The notes beneath the pieces are model-generated. The model saw only the letters and a list, made by a program, of their open reading frames with translations, was not told where the DNA came from and did not search any database. A stretch of 64,000 nucleotides of DNA from Sphagnum compactum (lineage: Eukaryota > Bryophyta > Sphagnopsida > Sphagnales), in assembly GCA_965153455.1 (NCBI GenBank), contig OZ234504.1:2604001-2668000 (forward strand), written 5' to 3'. The position numbers and the translations under genes are program-made. Position 1 is the first letter of the stretch. The number at the start of each line of letters is the position of its first letter. Below, one piece after another: positions 24,812 to 36,645 of this stretch.

Positions 24812-27800
24812 ATGAGGTTTTGTTCCTTTTTGTTGTTGTTGTTGTTATTGATGATGATGAGTTTGGTAGTGAGTTCAGCTGATGCGCATGGGAGTTTGCA
24901 GACGGATGTAATGGGTTTGCAAGTATTCAGGAATGCTGTGGACCCAACAAGAAAGCTGCTAAGCTCGTGGGAGAATGCAACACAAGTTTGTGTTTCCTGG
25001 GCAGGTGTCAGCTGTGAACGAGGTCGTGTTTACAGGCTTCGGCTACCTGCAGCAGGCTTAGCAGGTAGCATTCCCTCCGGAAGCTTGTCATTACTGGACC
25101 AGCTTCGTGTGCTAAGTCTTCATCACAACATGCTCACGGGTGCGTTTCCGGAAGAAGAGCTCGCCAACTGCACTAGCTTGCAAGCTCTGTTCCTTGACAA
25201 CAATGGATTCTCGGGTCCTTTGTCTTCTTCCTCTTCTTCTTCCTTTTGGGGATTGTGGCATCGTCTCACGCACTTGAGCTTGAGCTTCAACAAGCTCAAT
25301 GGACCTATTCCCGATTCCATCAACGCTTTCTCGCATCTCTTGCTGCTTGATCTGCAGAACAACTCTTTCTCAGGTCATGTCCCTGTGCTCAAGCTTGTGA
25401 ATCTCACTCGATTCTCCGTTGCCAACAACAACTTGTCTGGTCCTGTCCCTAGCACCTTGATCAAATTCCCTTTGTCTTCATGGATCGGCAATCAAGGCAT
25501 CTGCGGACCACCCACAACAGTCCCATGTCTTTCTCTTCCTCCTGCTCCTGCTGCCACTGCTGTCCCTTTACAAGCTCCTCGACGACTCCTTCCGCCTCCA
25601 CCATCACTCCTTCCGCCTCCACCATCAGCTCGCAGCAGCAGGAGGAATAGCAAAAAGAGACTAGGAACGGGGGTGGAGGTGGGTATTGTGCTAGGCGGCA
25701 TTGCAGTTCTGGTTCTCATCACCATTGCTTTGCTCTTGTGTCACTGGAAGCGAACTGGCCGGCAAGCAGAAGCAGCAAAGCAACACAAGGAAGACAACCC
25801 GAAGAAGCAGCAGCAGCAACACAAGGTAGACAACCCGAAGAAGCAGCAGCAGCAACACAAAGACGACCACGACTCTGCAGCAATCTGTGGGCAAGCTGCT
25901 TCTGTACAAGAACGCAAGCGCGTGAAGGGTAACGCTGCTGCGGCCGCTGCGAAGGACGTCTCTAAGTCGCAGCAGCAGCTCAAAGAGGAGCGCAACAACA
26001 AACCCATTGTGGGTTCTCAAGGGAAACGCGTGAGGGGTAGGAGTAGGTCTTCTGCTGTTGTTGCTGCTGCTGATGCTGTGAAGGACAAACCGGAGGGGGA
26101 GGAGGAGCAGCAGCACCAATACTACACCATCGCTGAGCATCAAGGTTTGCAGGAACGGAACAGCAAGCTGGTGTTGGTCCAAGGCACGCGCTTCAGCTTC
26201 GGTTTGGAGGATCTTTTGCGTGCTTCTGCCGAGGTTGTGGGCAAAGGCACTGCCGGCACTGCCTACAAAGCAATTCTTGATGACACCCACCATCACCACT
26301 CTGCTGCTGCTGCTGCTGCTGCTCATGCTGTTACTGGTGGCGGGGGTGGCGGGTCTGCTTCCTCCTTCCCGACTGCTGCTGTATTTGTGAAGCGACTTAA
26401 GGATGCAACATTGGCAAGAAAGGATTTCCAACTGCAGATTGACATTGTGGCCAAGCTCAAGCACCCTAATGTCGTGCCCTTGCATGCCTATTTCTTCTCC
26501 AAGGAAGAAAAACTTCTTGTCTATGACTACTATTCCTTGGGCAGCCTCTCTTCCCATCTCCATGGTAATCCTTGTTGTTGTTATTGTTGTTGTGTTCCTT
26601 TCCTCTGGAGCATCAGAGATCTGTCCCTTCTTCATCAGTGCACAAACCCTTTTACTGCTGCTTTCTTTGGAGCTTGTTGACAAGGAGGAAGAGATTGCAG
26701 CTGCAGCAGTTGCAATGCAGATTTCTTCAATGCTGCCAGCCTTGTTGTAGCTTCTTCTTCTGCTTTGATTCATACCAGTTTTCTTCTTCTTCTGTTGTTA
26801 GGTCATTCATTTGTGAGTGTGAATTTGTGGAAAGGTGTGAAGAGATTGTGTTGTTGGGTGTGGATGGATGTTGATGCGACTGTATGTGCTTGCTTGCTTG
26901 CACGTGCTTTTGCTTTACAGGCAACAATCGGACATGCTTGGATTGGGGAAGTCGATGTAAAATCGCACTTGGAGCTGCTCTTGGGATTGCTTGCATTCAT
27001 GAAGGAGGAAGAGGAGGAGGAGGCAGTGATGGTGATTGCATGTATGTACATGGGAACATCAAATCCTCCAATGTACTACTCAATAGTCGTATGGAGGTAG
27101 GAATCTCAGATTTTGGGCTACTGCAGCTCCTCGCCAATAGTCCTGTCGCCTCTAGGATTGTTGGTTATCAAGCACCCGAAGTCAGACAAACTGGGAAGCT
27201 CACGCCACAATCAGATGTTTACAGCTTTGGAGTGGTAAGCTTTGTATGCTTGATGCTTCAAACAATCATTCGCTTTCTTTGCAATCTGCCCATCCCAGTG
27301 CAGCAATTTCAATTGGAATTGTTTCTTTTCTGGATTGCTGTTGTTACCACATCCAAGTGTGGTTGGATGGGCTGGAACAATGCCTATTACCACTTTCAAG
27401 TGTAGTTGGATGATGCTTGTTGGGATATTGAAAAGCTGCCCATGTTCTGTTTCTAGTGTTTGTGTGTAAACTGAATTTTGTCAAGGTGGTGGGTGGGTTT
27501 TTACCATCTCTCATATGCAATGCTTCTGAATCTGATTCCCTTTTTTTTTTCTGGTGTTTGTGGATTCTGGGTGGAATTTTTTTTCAGCTGTTGCTGGAGC
27601 TGCTGACAGGAAAGACACCTGTGCAGTCTTTGATGAATGATGAAGGCAGCAGTGGCGATCTACCTCATTGGGTACAGTCAGTTGTAAGGGAGGTATGGAT
27701 AGCCAAAGTGTTTGATGCAGAGCTGAAGAAGTACCATAACATTGAGGAGGAAATGCTGCAAATGCTGCAAGTGGCGATGGTATGTGTCGACGATGTGCCA

Positions 27801-27992
27801 GATATGCGCCCCACTATGGTAGAAGTAGTGCACATGCTCCAAGAAATTCATCCGGTGGTTTTGGACATGAGAGACAATGAAGAAGAATCACCATCATCTA
27901 GACAACAACAGCCAGGATCTGAAAACAAGTCCCAAAGCGGCCCACAGTCTGCAAGATACGATTCTCAAAGCTACACACCATTCTCATACTAG
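24812..27992 (+). CDS. Leucine-rich repeat receptor-like kinase (LRR III type, probably catalytically weak or inactive)
   Basis: Exons are 24812-26564, 26921-27234 and 27588-27992. All junctions are GT-AG and in phase, giving 823 residues. The ATG at 24812 is chosen because it opens a clear signal peptide ([13 protein letters not shown]...), although the frame is open upstream to 24521. Next come an LRR N-terminal cap with W-x-G-V-S-C, about five LRRs, a Pro-rich segment, a membrane helix (about residues 290-313) and a Lys/Gln-rich juxtamembrane region. The kinase domain starts near residue 450. The P-loop is [11 protein letters not shown] and the beta-3 Lys is in VFVKRLKD. The catalytic loop reads [11 protein letters not shown], so the HRD Asp is replaced by Asn, while DFG is kept. 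These features match the LRR III 'probable inactive receptor kinase' group at the plasma membrane. Odd points are an Ala/Gly/His-rich insert between beta-2 and beta-3 and a duplicated [10 protein letters not shown] motif. Confidence 0.93.
25793..25860. repeat. In-frame 36-bp duplication in the kinase juxtamembrane region
   Basis: Two consecutive copies encode [10 protein letters not shown] joined by a short acidic linker. They arise from CAG/CAA-rich DNA and are in frame, so they lengthen the cytosolic linker without breaking the protein. Confidence 0.9.
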
Positions 27993-29480
27993 AATGCAAA
28001 CATCAGCCTACATAGAATGCTTTTGATTCATCCCAAGCCTTGGCCATGGCCACCTCTTGGGGTGGTAAGTTGCAGAATCTGGAAAGCAAAAAACAAGGTG
28101 AAGCTTGCAGATTCCCTTTTGCACGAATATGCCAATATACCAGATAACGCCAATACACCAGATACATCGGTATGCAAGAAACTAAAGATATCATTTGAAG
28201 ATGCCAGTGTACATTGAGAATTCAAAACCAGTTTTGTTCACAGGTTGTGATACAGAAAATTTGCAGCTTTGACATATGCAGTTGGCTAGAGAACTAGAGA
28301 ACCTTGTAAGAAAAAGGTTATGGACAGAGATAGGTCAGTAGGTAGGTAGGTAGGTGGCTACTAAGTAGAGTAGATGCATGCAGATAGTTAGTACTAGAGT
28401 TGGGTGGGCATGTAAGGTTTCCAGGAGTGTCTCTAATTGATAGATAACAATGGTATGTGATACCATAGAACATGGTGGCTATTGCCGATTCCACAAAAAC
28501 CTACACCTGATGTAGCATTTTAGCATTACAGGAGTGATATCCATATGCCCACATTATGGTCATTCACATGGACTTGCAATGATACCATATCTGCTTGGTC
28601 TAGGTTCGGCAAGATGGTACCGTATCCACTTGGTCTAGGTTTGGTGAGAACCCGAGGAGCATCCATATTGAGGAGCATCCATATTGGCTTGTAACCAAGA
28701 GAAGAGTTGTTACCCATTAATAATGGGAGTACAAAGTTAGGGTGTTGATTTCATCAGAGTGTTGCTAGCTTCAGTGTGCAGTGGAGTGGGGTAGTTGAGT
28801 ATGTAAGGCTTAGAGGTCTTGTGACAATCTTTTGATTTTTATTCCGTGATGCAATTGGCCACGAATGTTTTTCATTTTTCATGTAGCTCTTCTTCCATGG
28901 GCACAGCTTATTTTTTGTGAGTGACTTGTGAGTAGTGGCTATGGGTTGATATTCTTTCTCCTGATGCAGCAGCAATTGGACACTTGAATTTCTCTTGAAT
29001 CAAATTCATGGAGAAGCTGCCTGCATCTTTTGGTCAAAATATATTTGCTCGAGTTATCTCAATTGTTGTTCACTTGTTGGCATCAAAGTTGAAAATTGAT
29101 TACTATTGTTATCAGTTTGCAATGAACTATGTGTTGTTGAAGCTATAGAGATCTGATTTTGGAGATGCTTTACATGCTGGTATCGAGATCTGCAGTATTT
29201 TGGATTTCTCTTGAAATTTTTGATACATGTTATCTGGAAAGTAAGGAAACCAGAGCACCAGAACCCTGAGTTTGGTCATACACAGGGTGAGATTCAGAAA
29301 AAACCTGCAAAAAAGTATGCTAGCATTCAATGGGGGTTGGAACTCAGAAAAAACCATCAATTTTGGTGGGAAACTGAGTTTCATCCTGTCTTTCGTTTTT
29401 TTCCTGAGCGCCTCCACTACTGCTACATATATTTTCACTGCTCCTACCTGTACAACTAAACTACGCTCTAATGACTCTCG
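27993..29480. other. Downstream flank of the receptor kinase, no gene seen
   Basis: Probably includes the kinase 3' untranslated region. A duplication containing TTGGTCTAGGTT lies near 28580-28650, followed by two copies of GAGGAGCATCCATATT near 28654-28685. I see no conserved coding stretch. Confidence 0.5.
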
Positions 29481-29481
29481 A

Positions 29482-29710
29482 AACCTTGTACATTAGATGC
29501 TGAGTTTCAGCATTTCATGCTAAGATTTAATAAAATTTCCTCACTTCGCAAGTATTGAACCTTGTACATTAGATGCTGAGTTTCAGCATTTCATGCTAAG
29601 ATTTAATAAAATTTCCTCACTTCGAAAGTATTGAACCTTGTACATTAGATGCTGAGTTTCAGCATTTCATGCTAAGATTTAATAAAAATTTCCTTACTTC
29701 GCAAGTATTG
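29482..29710. repeat. Three tandem 76-bp copies with an internal hairpin
   Basis: Copies start with AACCTTGTACATTAGATGCT at 29482, 29558 and 29634 and are almost identical. Each contains a perfect stem ATGCTGA-GTT-TCAGCAT followed by AATAAAA, a polyadenylation-like signal. Confidence 0.92.
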
Positions 29711-31930
29711 CTGAAAGAGGGGGACGGTGGGTGAAAGGAGGCCCAAAGAGAGGGTGACTTTACGGATAACTCTATTCACCAGCTGGTCTCATAGACCTTA
29801 ACCTGCCCGAGAGTGGGTTAGTATGTAAATAAGTGTGGGCTAGTGTAGTGGGTTGTTAACACCAAGGGTAGTAATAAAACCACCAAGTAAGCTAACCACT
29901 TTCATGTAGTCAACAAGCTATGACAAGTTTTGAACTGAACATAGTTTTTTTTTTTTTTTGGGGTGAAAGAAGTTTTAGTCCATAATTGACTAAAGAAAAA
30001 TGACATAATTCATGGCTAAAGTTGGCTAAACCTTTTTTGTGAATGATTACTAACCAGTTTGGCTACTTCACAAAACTGAAAAAATAAAAATAAAAATAAT
30101 TTTAAATAATTCTAAAATAATTAAAATAAAAGCTCTGCCAGGGACTTGTAAGTCTGTACAAACCTCTCATTAATAAGATGGTTTTTGTCTCATGTCATCT
30201 CTGTTCATAAATTTTTAATGAAGGTGGGTAGGTAATGTACTCTGGTTGCAAAAGGACCACAGCAGAAACATAATTGTCCTACCCAGCCACCAGACCAGAC
30301 AATTGAATGAAAAATCATGACCCACTTCTTCTTTTACTTACTGCTTTATTTCTTTCTGCCAAAAAACTTTTTAAAAATATTTTGTACATGTATAATAATA
30401 ATAATAATAATAATAATAAATTTAAAACAAAAAAAGTCACTAAAAGATGCCCCAAAAAATAAATAAATAAATAAATAAAAGAGACAGTTGAAAACAAAGG
30501 TGCATTTTTTTTTACTGGTGGTTTTTTTTTACTGCCACCCAATTGGCTACCCAACTGTAACCATGGTTTAATCATCTCCAGTTAATTATTGGCTCTGGCT
30601 GTAAAAGGAGAGAGACTATGAACTCTGTACTCACTCTGTAGCTTTTCATTTGTTATCCCACATTCATCATCCACTGGATGCCCAATAATTACTCAGTTGT
30701 AGATGAATGAAATTTCATCTGAGTTAATATTTAGTTTCATCTTGGTAACGGATTCTGTAAGAAAGAAATAGGTCTTGAGTATGGGTAGATAGGTACAAAA
30801 ATAGGTAACTATTAGGCAAGTAGATGGTTTATAGTTTATGCATAGGTAAGGGCTGTTTTTTACTATCTACTAAAGTAGGAAGGTATTACAAAAAAGTAAC
30901 TGAGCTAATCACCATGGTTAACTAGGGAACTGAAACCCAACAGAAAATTGTTTCCTAATCACTTATCATCCATCCATCATTGTGCGCTGATGGGTTCTCA
31001 TGGTAAAATAGGAGGTTGGTGCACTTCAAAAAGCAAAATGCCCACAATATTGGGCATTTCTTTTTTGGAAATGCCTTGGCTTTTGTGGAGGAGAATTGAG
31101 CTAGTTAATGCGCCCCTAATTAATGCACCTTGCAAATACATTACAAAATTTTCTAGGATGTTTTTTTCCTTAGAAAACAAGTTCTATATGGTAAATGGTT
31201 AGGAAAATAGGTTAGGAAAATAGATGGCTATTAGGGAAAGTAGATGGTTTATACCAATGTTGACCAATTATGATTTTTTTATCAATCCAAACGATATGCA
31301 TAGGTCTTTTTTTTTAAAATTAACAAGAGATATGTATCCAAATTATTTCAGAAATCCCTTGTAAAGACGGTTATGCATCCATAGAAAATTTTCATTCATT
31401 GTCGATTATAGATTTTTCAAATTTCAAATTCTAAATAAATTCTAAATACACATACAAGTTACATATAACAAACTTCACACATGAATTTCATACTTTGAAA
31501 TCAAGCTGCTTGTGAAGAAATTGAACCCAATTCTATTAAAAAAAACTTTGTTCATTGTAGCACAAGCTACCTACAAAAGATACATTCACCAAAACACCTT
31601 GACACCTCAAACCCACCCACCCAAAAAGTTAATGTAGCTTATCAACGATAGAACAAAATGCCTAGAAGACCAATTATATATAAGAAAGTTATTGCAACTC
31701 GATTAACAACATAAACAGAAGACCCAAAAGCTCAAATATATATATAAAAGTTGTTGCATCTTGACCAACAACATAAAGAGAATGTTTAGAAGCCCAAGTT
31801 GTCGCAACTTGATCAACAACTGAAACATGCCTACAAGCTCAAGAACATGGACCAAAAAACAAATTGGAATCACTTCAAATGAGTTTTAGTTGGGAAGGAA
31901 AAAAATTGACTTTGTGAAATTGACTTTGTG
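29711..31930. other. Intergenic DNA with microsatellites
   Basis: Contains (AAT)n at 30393-30419, (AAAT)n at 30457-30480 and a long T run near 29946. A divergent copy of the GGCTAA palindrome family lies near 30010. No gene seen. Confidence 0.6.
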
Positions 31931-31934
31931 AAAG

Positions 31935-34000
31935 TGACTTATTTAATCATTGTCAACTTGCAACTTTTCAAAATATTCAAATTTTTCTATCAATTCATAA
32001 TTTTCTTCAACAAAAGCAACTTCAAATTTGATATAATTTTTGAAGTTTGTATTTGCTATGTAATTCAAGTGTGAATCATCTAGCCAATTTTTTAGTAGGG
32101 TAATAATTCGATCAAGATTTTTTAGTTGTAAGCAATAGCACTTCAAAATTGTCAAAACGCCAACAAGGTTAAATATTCTTTTTGTTTCAATTTAAGACCT
32201 AGGAATCCAAAGAAGTTGTTTGGCCAAGAAAGCAACATTCAAAGATTGGCCCTCATGGGTTCGCCACTAAATAAGAAGATTTACACTCAAATTATGGGAT
32301 ACATAACCTCTAAAATGAAGAGAGTTTTACACTAACAAAGTGTCAATGTACATTCTCCCATGGAAACTTCAACACCAAACATGTTATTATCTTTTTTTTT
32401 CAATTTGAACATCAAGTTCATCACATTGTGTTACAATTGCTTCAACAATAGGATTTAATCAATAAAAAATTCCCATAAAAAGGGGATGACCTATTTCACA
32501 TCGTATTCAATAGTGAAATGAATTGGATTTCCACACCCCACAAAACTTTTCACAACCTTTCAAATTTTGAAATGGGGATCCAACATCAAGACCAACATAT
32601 TGTGGATTTGATGAATCAAAAGTCTTCAAAAACTCCAAAAAGGTTTAATTGCCTTCAAAACCTCTTGTCACGTGTTTCTATTCAACATGTGGAATTCAAC
32701 ATAAAAAAAGTCAAATGTTTCATTCCCATCAACAAGGGGATCTACTTCAAATTCCATAGTCACAATTAAATTAATTATAGTAGCTGGAAGGCATTTGATA
32801 GTAACCAATGGCTTCTAGATTGATTCATCACACACGCCATCATCACATGATTCAAACAATGATTGACAATTTCCATAATGGCCCACACTTGGGCCTTAAG
32901 GATTATTGGTTACAATGTTGGTGTCTTCTGTTTGCTACAACATAACAAGATGGCCTATTTGAATTCCAAAGTTTTCTCAAACATTATAACTTTACTTGCA
33001 AACCTTATTTTCATTGGAGTTTTCAACTTCTGATGCCACATCCCATTTTCAATTTAGACCTTTTCCCACTTTTGCCTCCCTTTCCTTGATTTTATTATTC
33101 AAATAATTGTTTTTTACAAACCATTTTGAACATCTCTCACACTCACCAAAGTTAAACCCATAAAAATCTTATCATCATTTGTCACATATTGACATGTTTT
33201 AGACATGACATGTCCAAAACAAGTACCCTTACAAACTTGCAAAAACTTAAGTGATTCATAATCAATCATTGATAGTAATGTTGCATCCATGGTTCCCAAG
33301 TTGTTGCCTTCGTCTTTCACAAAAGCAATCACTTGATGAATTAATCCAATTTTTTTCAACAAATATTTGAGTTGCAAAGCATTTCTATTTGTTTCATGCA
33401 ATTCAAACAATCTAACAATAACATGCCTAGGTGTCCAAGCCCAAACCAGATAATTGATCACCAAAACAAATGTGTTGATGCTACCTTTAGACATTTAGAG
33501 ATCAAAATTAATGTAAACATAATAGTTACAAATTTCAAACATGGTAACACATGTAATTCCATGGTCTTTGTGACCATTGCAAAAAACACTTCTTTCACAA
33601 GAGAAGACTAAGAAGGAACACAACACAAAAGGCATTGATGTAATACTAACTTGTGAAACCAAACATTTTCACATGTTGAAAAATGCCTACCTATATCCTT
33701 TGCAAATATAAAACACAAGGTCCTCAAGAAACCTTTCTTGTGCTTCATCACTATTTTTGTATGGGTTTGTTAACTCAAAAAAACAATGATTATAGAACTA
33801 GTGGGCCCAACCCTTTTCTTCCCATGTTGTTGAGTATAATTTGTTTTAGAAAGTTCAACCATTGCCTTCTCACTTATTATAGACTTTCTTTAGCAAATAA
33901 ACAAGAATGAACATTATTAACATGTGTTTTCATAAGAATAATTCCATTTGTTTTATTATATTTGATGAAGCCCTTTCTAACAATGGAACTCTAGTTTAAT
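31935..34000 (-). pseudogene. Decayed hAT-superfamily transposase, copy 2
   Basis: The minus strand carries the same block order as copy 1. A BED-finger-like segment (ILMKTHVNNVHS) lies near 33.93 kb. A transposase core with WTPRHVIVRLFELHE, AFVKDEGNNLGTM and GTCFGHVMSKTCQY lies at 33.19-33.45 kb. IRFASKVIMFEKTLE lies near 33.0 kb, and ACVMNQSRSHWLLSNA near 32.8 kb. The C-terminal block NLDRIITLLKNWLDDSHLN lies near 32.1 kb and ends at 31943. The longest open piece (33114-33494) is intact for over 120 codons, but elsewhere stops and frameshifts intervene. It is related to copy 1 and looks slightly better preserved. No terminal repeats were identified. Confidence 0.82.
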
Positions 34001-36261
34001 ATGTTACCAAAAGCTTGCTGAGACTTACATGATACATTGTAGCATTTGAGGTTCACAAGATCAACATGTAGGTTGTCATTTACATCAAAGAAGCTCCAAC
34101 AAATAGAAGTCCTAATGCTATGTGATTCCAAATATAGTAAAGTTTGAAGCTCCATAGCTTGAAGATGTACCCCATCAAACATTTATACATCATTGTAACA
34201 TTGCTAGTGGACAGTTTCCAAATTTGACAAACTATGAAAAGGGACAATGTTCATAGCAAGGGCAATCTCATTGATTTGACCCATGCTTTCAAGAACAACA
34301 ATTTCATCTTCAACCATTACAAAGTTTATAATATCCTTTGTGTACAACAACACATCGCCACCCACATTATGCACATTCTTGAACACTAAACCCTAGAATG
34401 CATAAGAAAAACACATCACCACTCACATTATGCACACACTTGAACACCAAACCCTAAAATGTCAGATTTCATGAACATAATGGAAATATGGGCATTCTGA
34501 AAAAAACTCACTTGATTATGATCTTGAATAGTTGAATTGAATTGAAAAGCCTCTTGATGCACACAAGTTCTTCATCCTCTTGAAATTGACACACCAAAAC
34601 TTTAAAGCTTCATGTTTGATCAACACAAAAAAGGCAATAGATATTAAGCAAAGGAACCAAAAAACTTTAGAGCTTCATGCCAAATGAACACATACAACCA
34701 ACAAGTCAACAATTGAAAAATATTGCAAAGGAGTTGAAACCTCTCAAATAACAAAGTTGAAAAAACAAGTGTTTCATGGCTACTGAACACATTAAAAAAT
34801 GTTGATGGATTTCAAGCAAAAAAACTAGAAATGCTTACACAATGGAGACAAAAGTTATAGAACTTCATAGATGATGATCACAAAAGATCATAGATATAAT
34901 AAGTCAATAATTGATGCAAGAACTTTCAAACAATAGTAACAAAACCAACATACTATGTGATGAGCACATACAAAAATGTTGGAAATGAAATGCTTGACAA
35001 TAAGTGGAAAAGTGAAACACTTGTCAAGTTCACTATGGTAAAAACTTGACAATTATAAACTAATGAAGTTGCAAAGCATGCTCCCCCACTTGTGTCAAAG
35101 TGAAACAAAGGAGCTGAAGACACTTACATAATGGAGGTAAAAGTTGTAGAGCACATACAAGAAACCAATATTTGAAAGTCGATGCGAGGATTCTCACACA
35201 ACAACATAATTGAAAGTTGAAAGTCAAAAACAAATGAATAACTCATGTCAAGATCACATGCACTTGAACAAAATGAATGCAAAATGAAAAAGCAACAATG
35301 TGAAGGCATTGAAAGTGAAAAACTTGACAATAATAAATTGGTGAAGTTGCAAAGCTCACTCCCCCATTCTTCACATTGAGAAGTCATATTTGGGCGTCCC
35401 CTAAACATGTAACCCGAACTCCGAAATACAAATAATGATACATAAAATCATATCCAAAATGGTCCAAACCTTTGTGATTGGATATGGATATTAGCTTATT
35501 ACAAAACCTTTTAGATACAGATATGCATATGATAACACCCATTCACATGTTATGCATAAAAACAAATATCAAAAATCGATCAACTTCAAAATATGCATGT
35601 ATCCAATCATTATGCATGTTCATATCTGAAATTTTTCACATAACTAGCCAACATTGGTTTATACAGAGATAAGGTTTGTTTTCACTACTTACCTGCTAAT
35701 GACTCAATTGCAAGTTTTTAGTAAGTAGGTTGTAAAAACAATAGAACTTGGTAGAAAAATGTTTATTGTTGACCTATTATCCATCCTTCATGGTGCATAG
35801 GTGGGTGTTGGTTCCAATTGAGTAAATAGGAGGATTTACTCAATTGGTTGAGTAAATAGGAGATTTAGATTATTGCTCTTCCAAATTCCAATCGTTCTAA
35901 TAACTTATTTATCTATCCAAGGAGAATTGAATGCGGGTAGTGAAGCACCCTATCAAACAAAGTCTATATCACCTACATTGGAAAATATGTAGGTTGAAAA
36001 ATAGTAAATGCTTATTGTGTTCCTAAAGCCACTTCTTTTCAATACCTTGCATTGAACAATACTGGTTGCCAAATCCGCATTAAAGCACAATGCATTAAGC
36101 ATGGATATATACCCATCTTCTACATGTCGCACATCTTGAGTCTTCACCCAGCCATAGGTTGGCAAGGAGGGGTAAAGAGCAGATAAAAGAAAGAACATAC
36201 CAGCCCGGTAGTGTTATGGCTCGCATGATCAACATTGTGTCAAGAGTTTGTAGGACATCCT
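34001..36261. other. Intergenic DNA, no gene seen
   Basis: Several sentence-length similar segments recur here (for example around GAAGTTGCAAAGC and CTCCCCCA(C/T)T near 35060-35090 and 35340-35365), suggesting old duplicated filler. No coding motif was recognised. The two short minus-strand frames at 33991-34386 might be flanking remains of hAT copy 2, but I could not match them. Confidence 0.45.
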
Positions 36262-36436
36262 AACAATTTTGGTGACTTCAAGCATGATCTGGGCATCCAC
36301 CCATCATAACAATTTCAGCCACTTCAAGCACGATCTGGGTGTCCAGCGTAACAATTTCAGTGACTTCAAGCATGATCTGGTCATTCATTAGAACAATTGC
36401 AGCAACTTCAAGCATGATGGGTATCAATCAACTTTT
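36262..36436. repeat. Four ~44-bp tandem copies just past the transporter 3' end
   Basis: Copies beginning AACAATTT(C/T)... start at 36262, 36308, 36350 and 36392 and share ACTTCAAGCATGAT. They lie 210-380 bases beyond the transporter stop codon, possibly inside its 3' untranslated region. Confidence 0.88.
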
Positions 36437-36645
36437 CACAGTTGATGCAGTGGAGGAGGAACCAAAAGACATTGATTTGGGAAGACAAGACCCATTCATT
36501 CCAATATCAAATTTGGTCCAAATCACAATTTATGGGTATAATTTACATTGTATACACCTCTTGAGATGCACAGAGATTACTACTGGACACACCTGAAATC
36601 TATGGAGATGAATTTGCAATTCACTCAAGGACTGATGGACCCGAG

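Noticed and set aside
26565-26680. Readthrough extension of the first kinase exon
   Set aside because: It begins with a GT donor and codes for a Cys run; the kinase domain resumes only at 26921.
25691-26773. 360-codon minus-strand frame opposite the receptor kinase
   Set aside because: A shadow of CAG/GCT-rich kinase coding sequence; it has no domain and the plus strand has clear LRR and kinase motifs.
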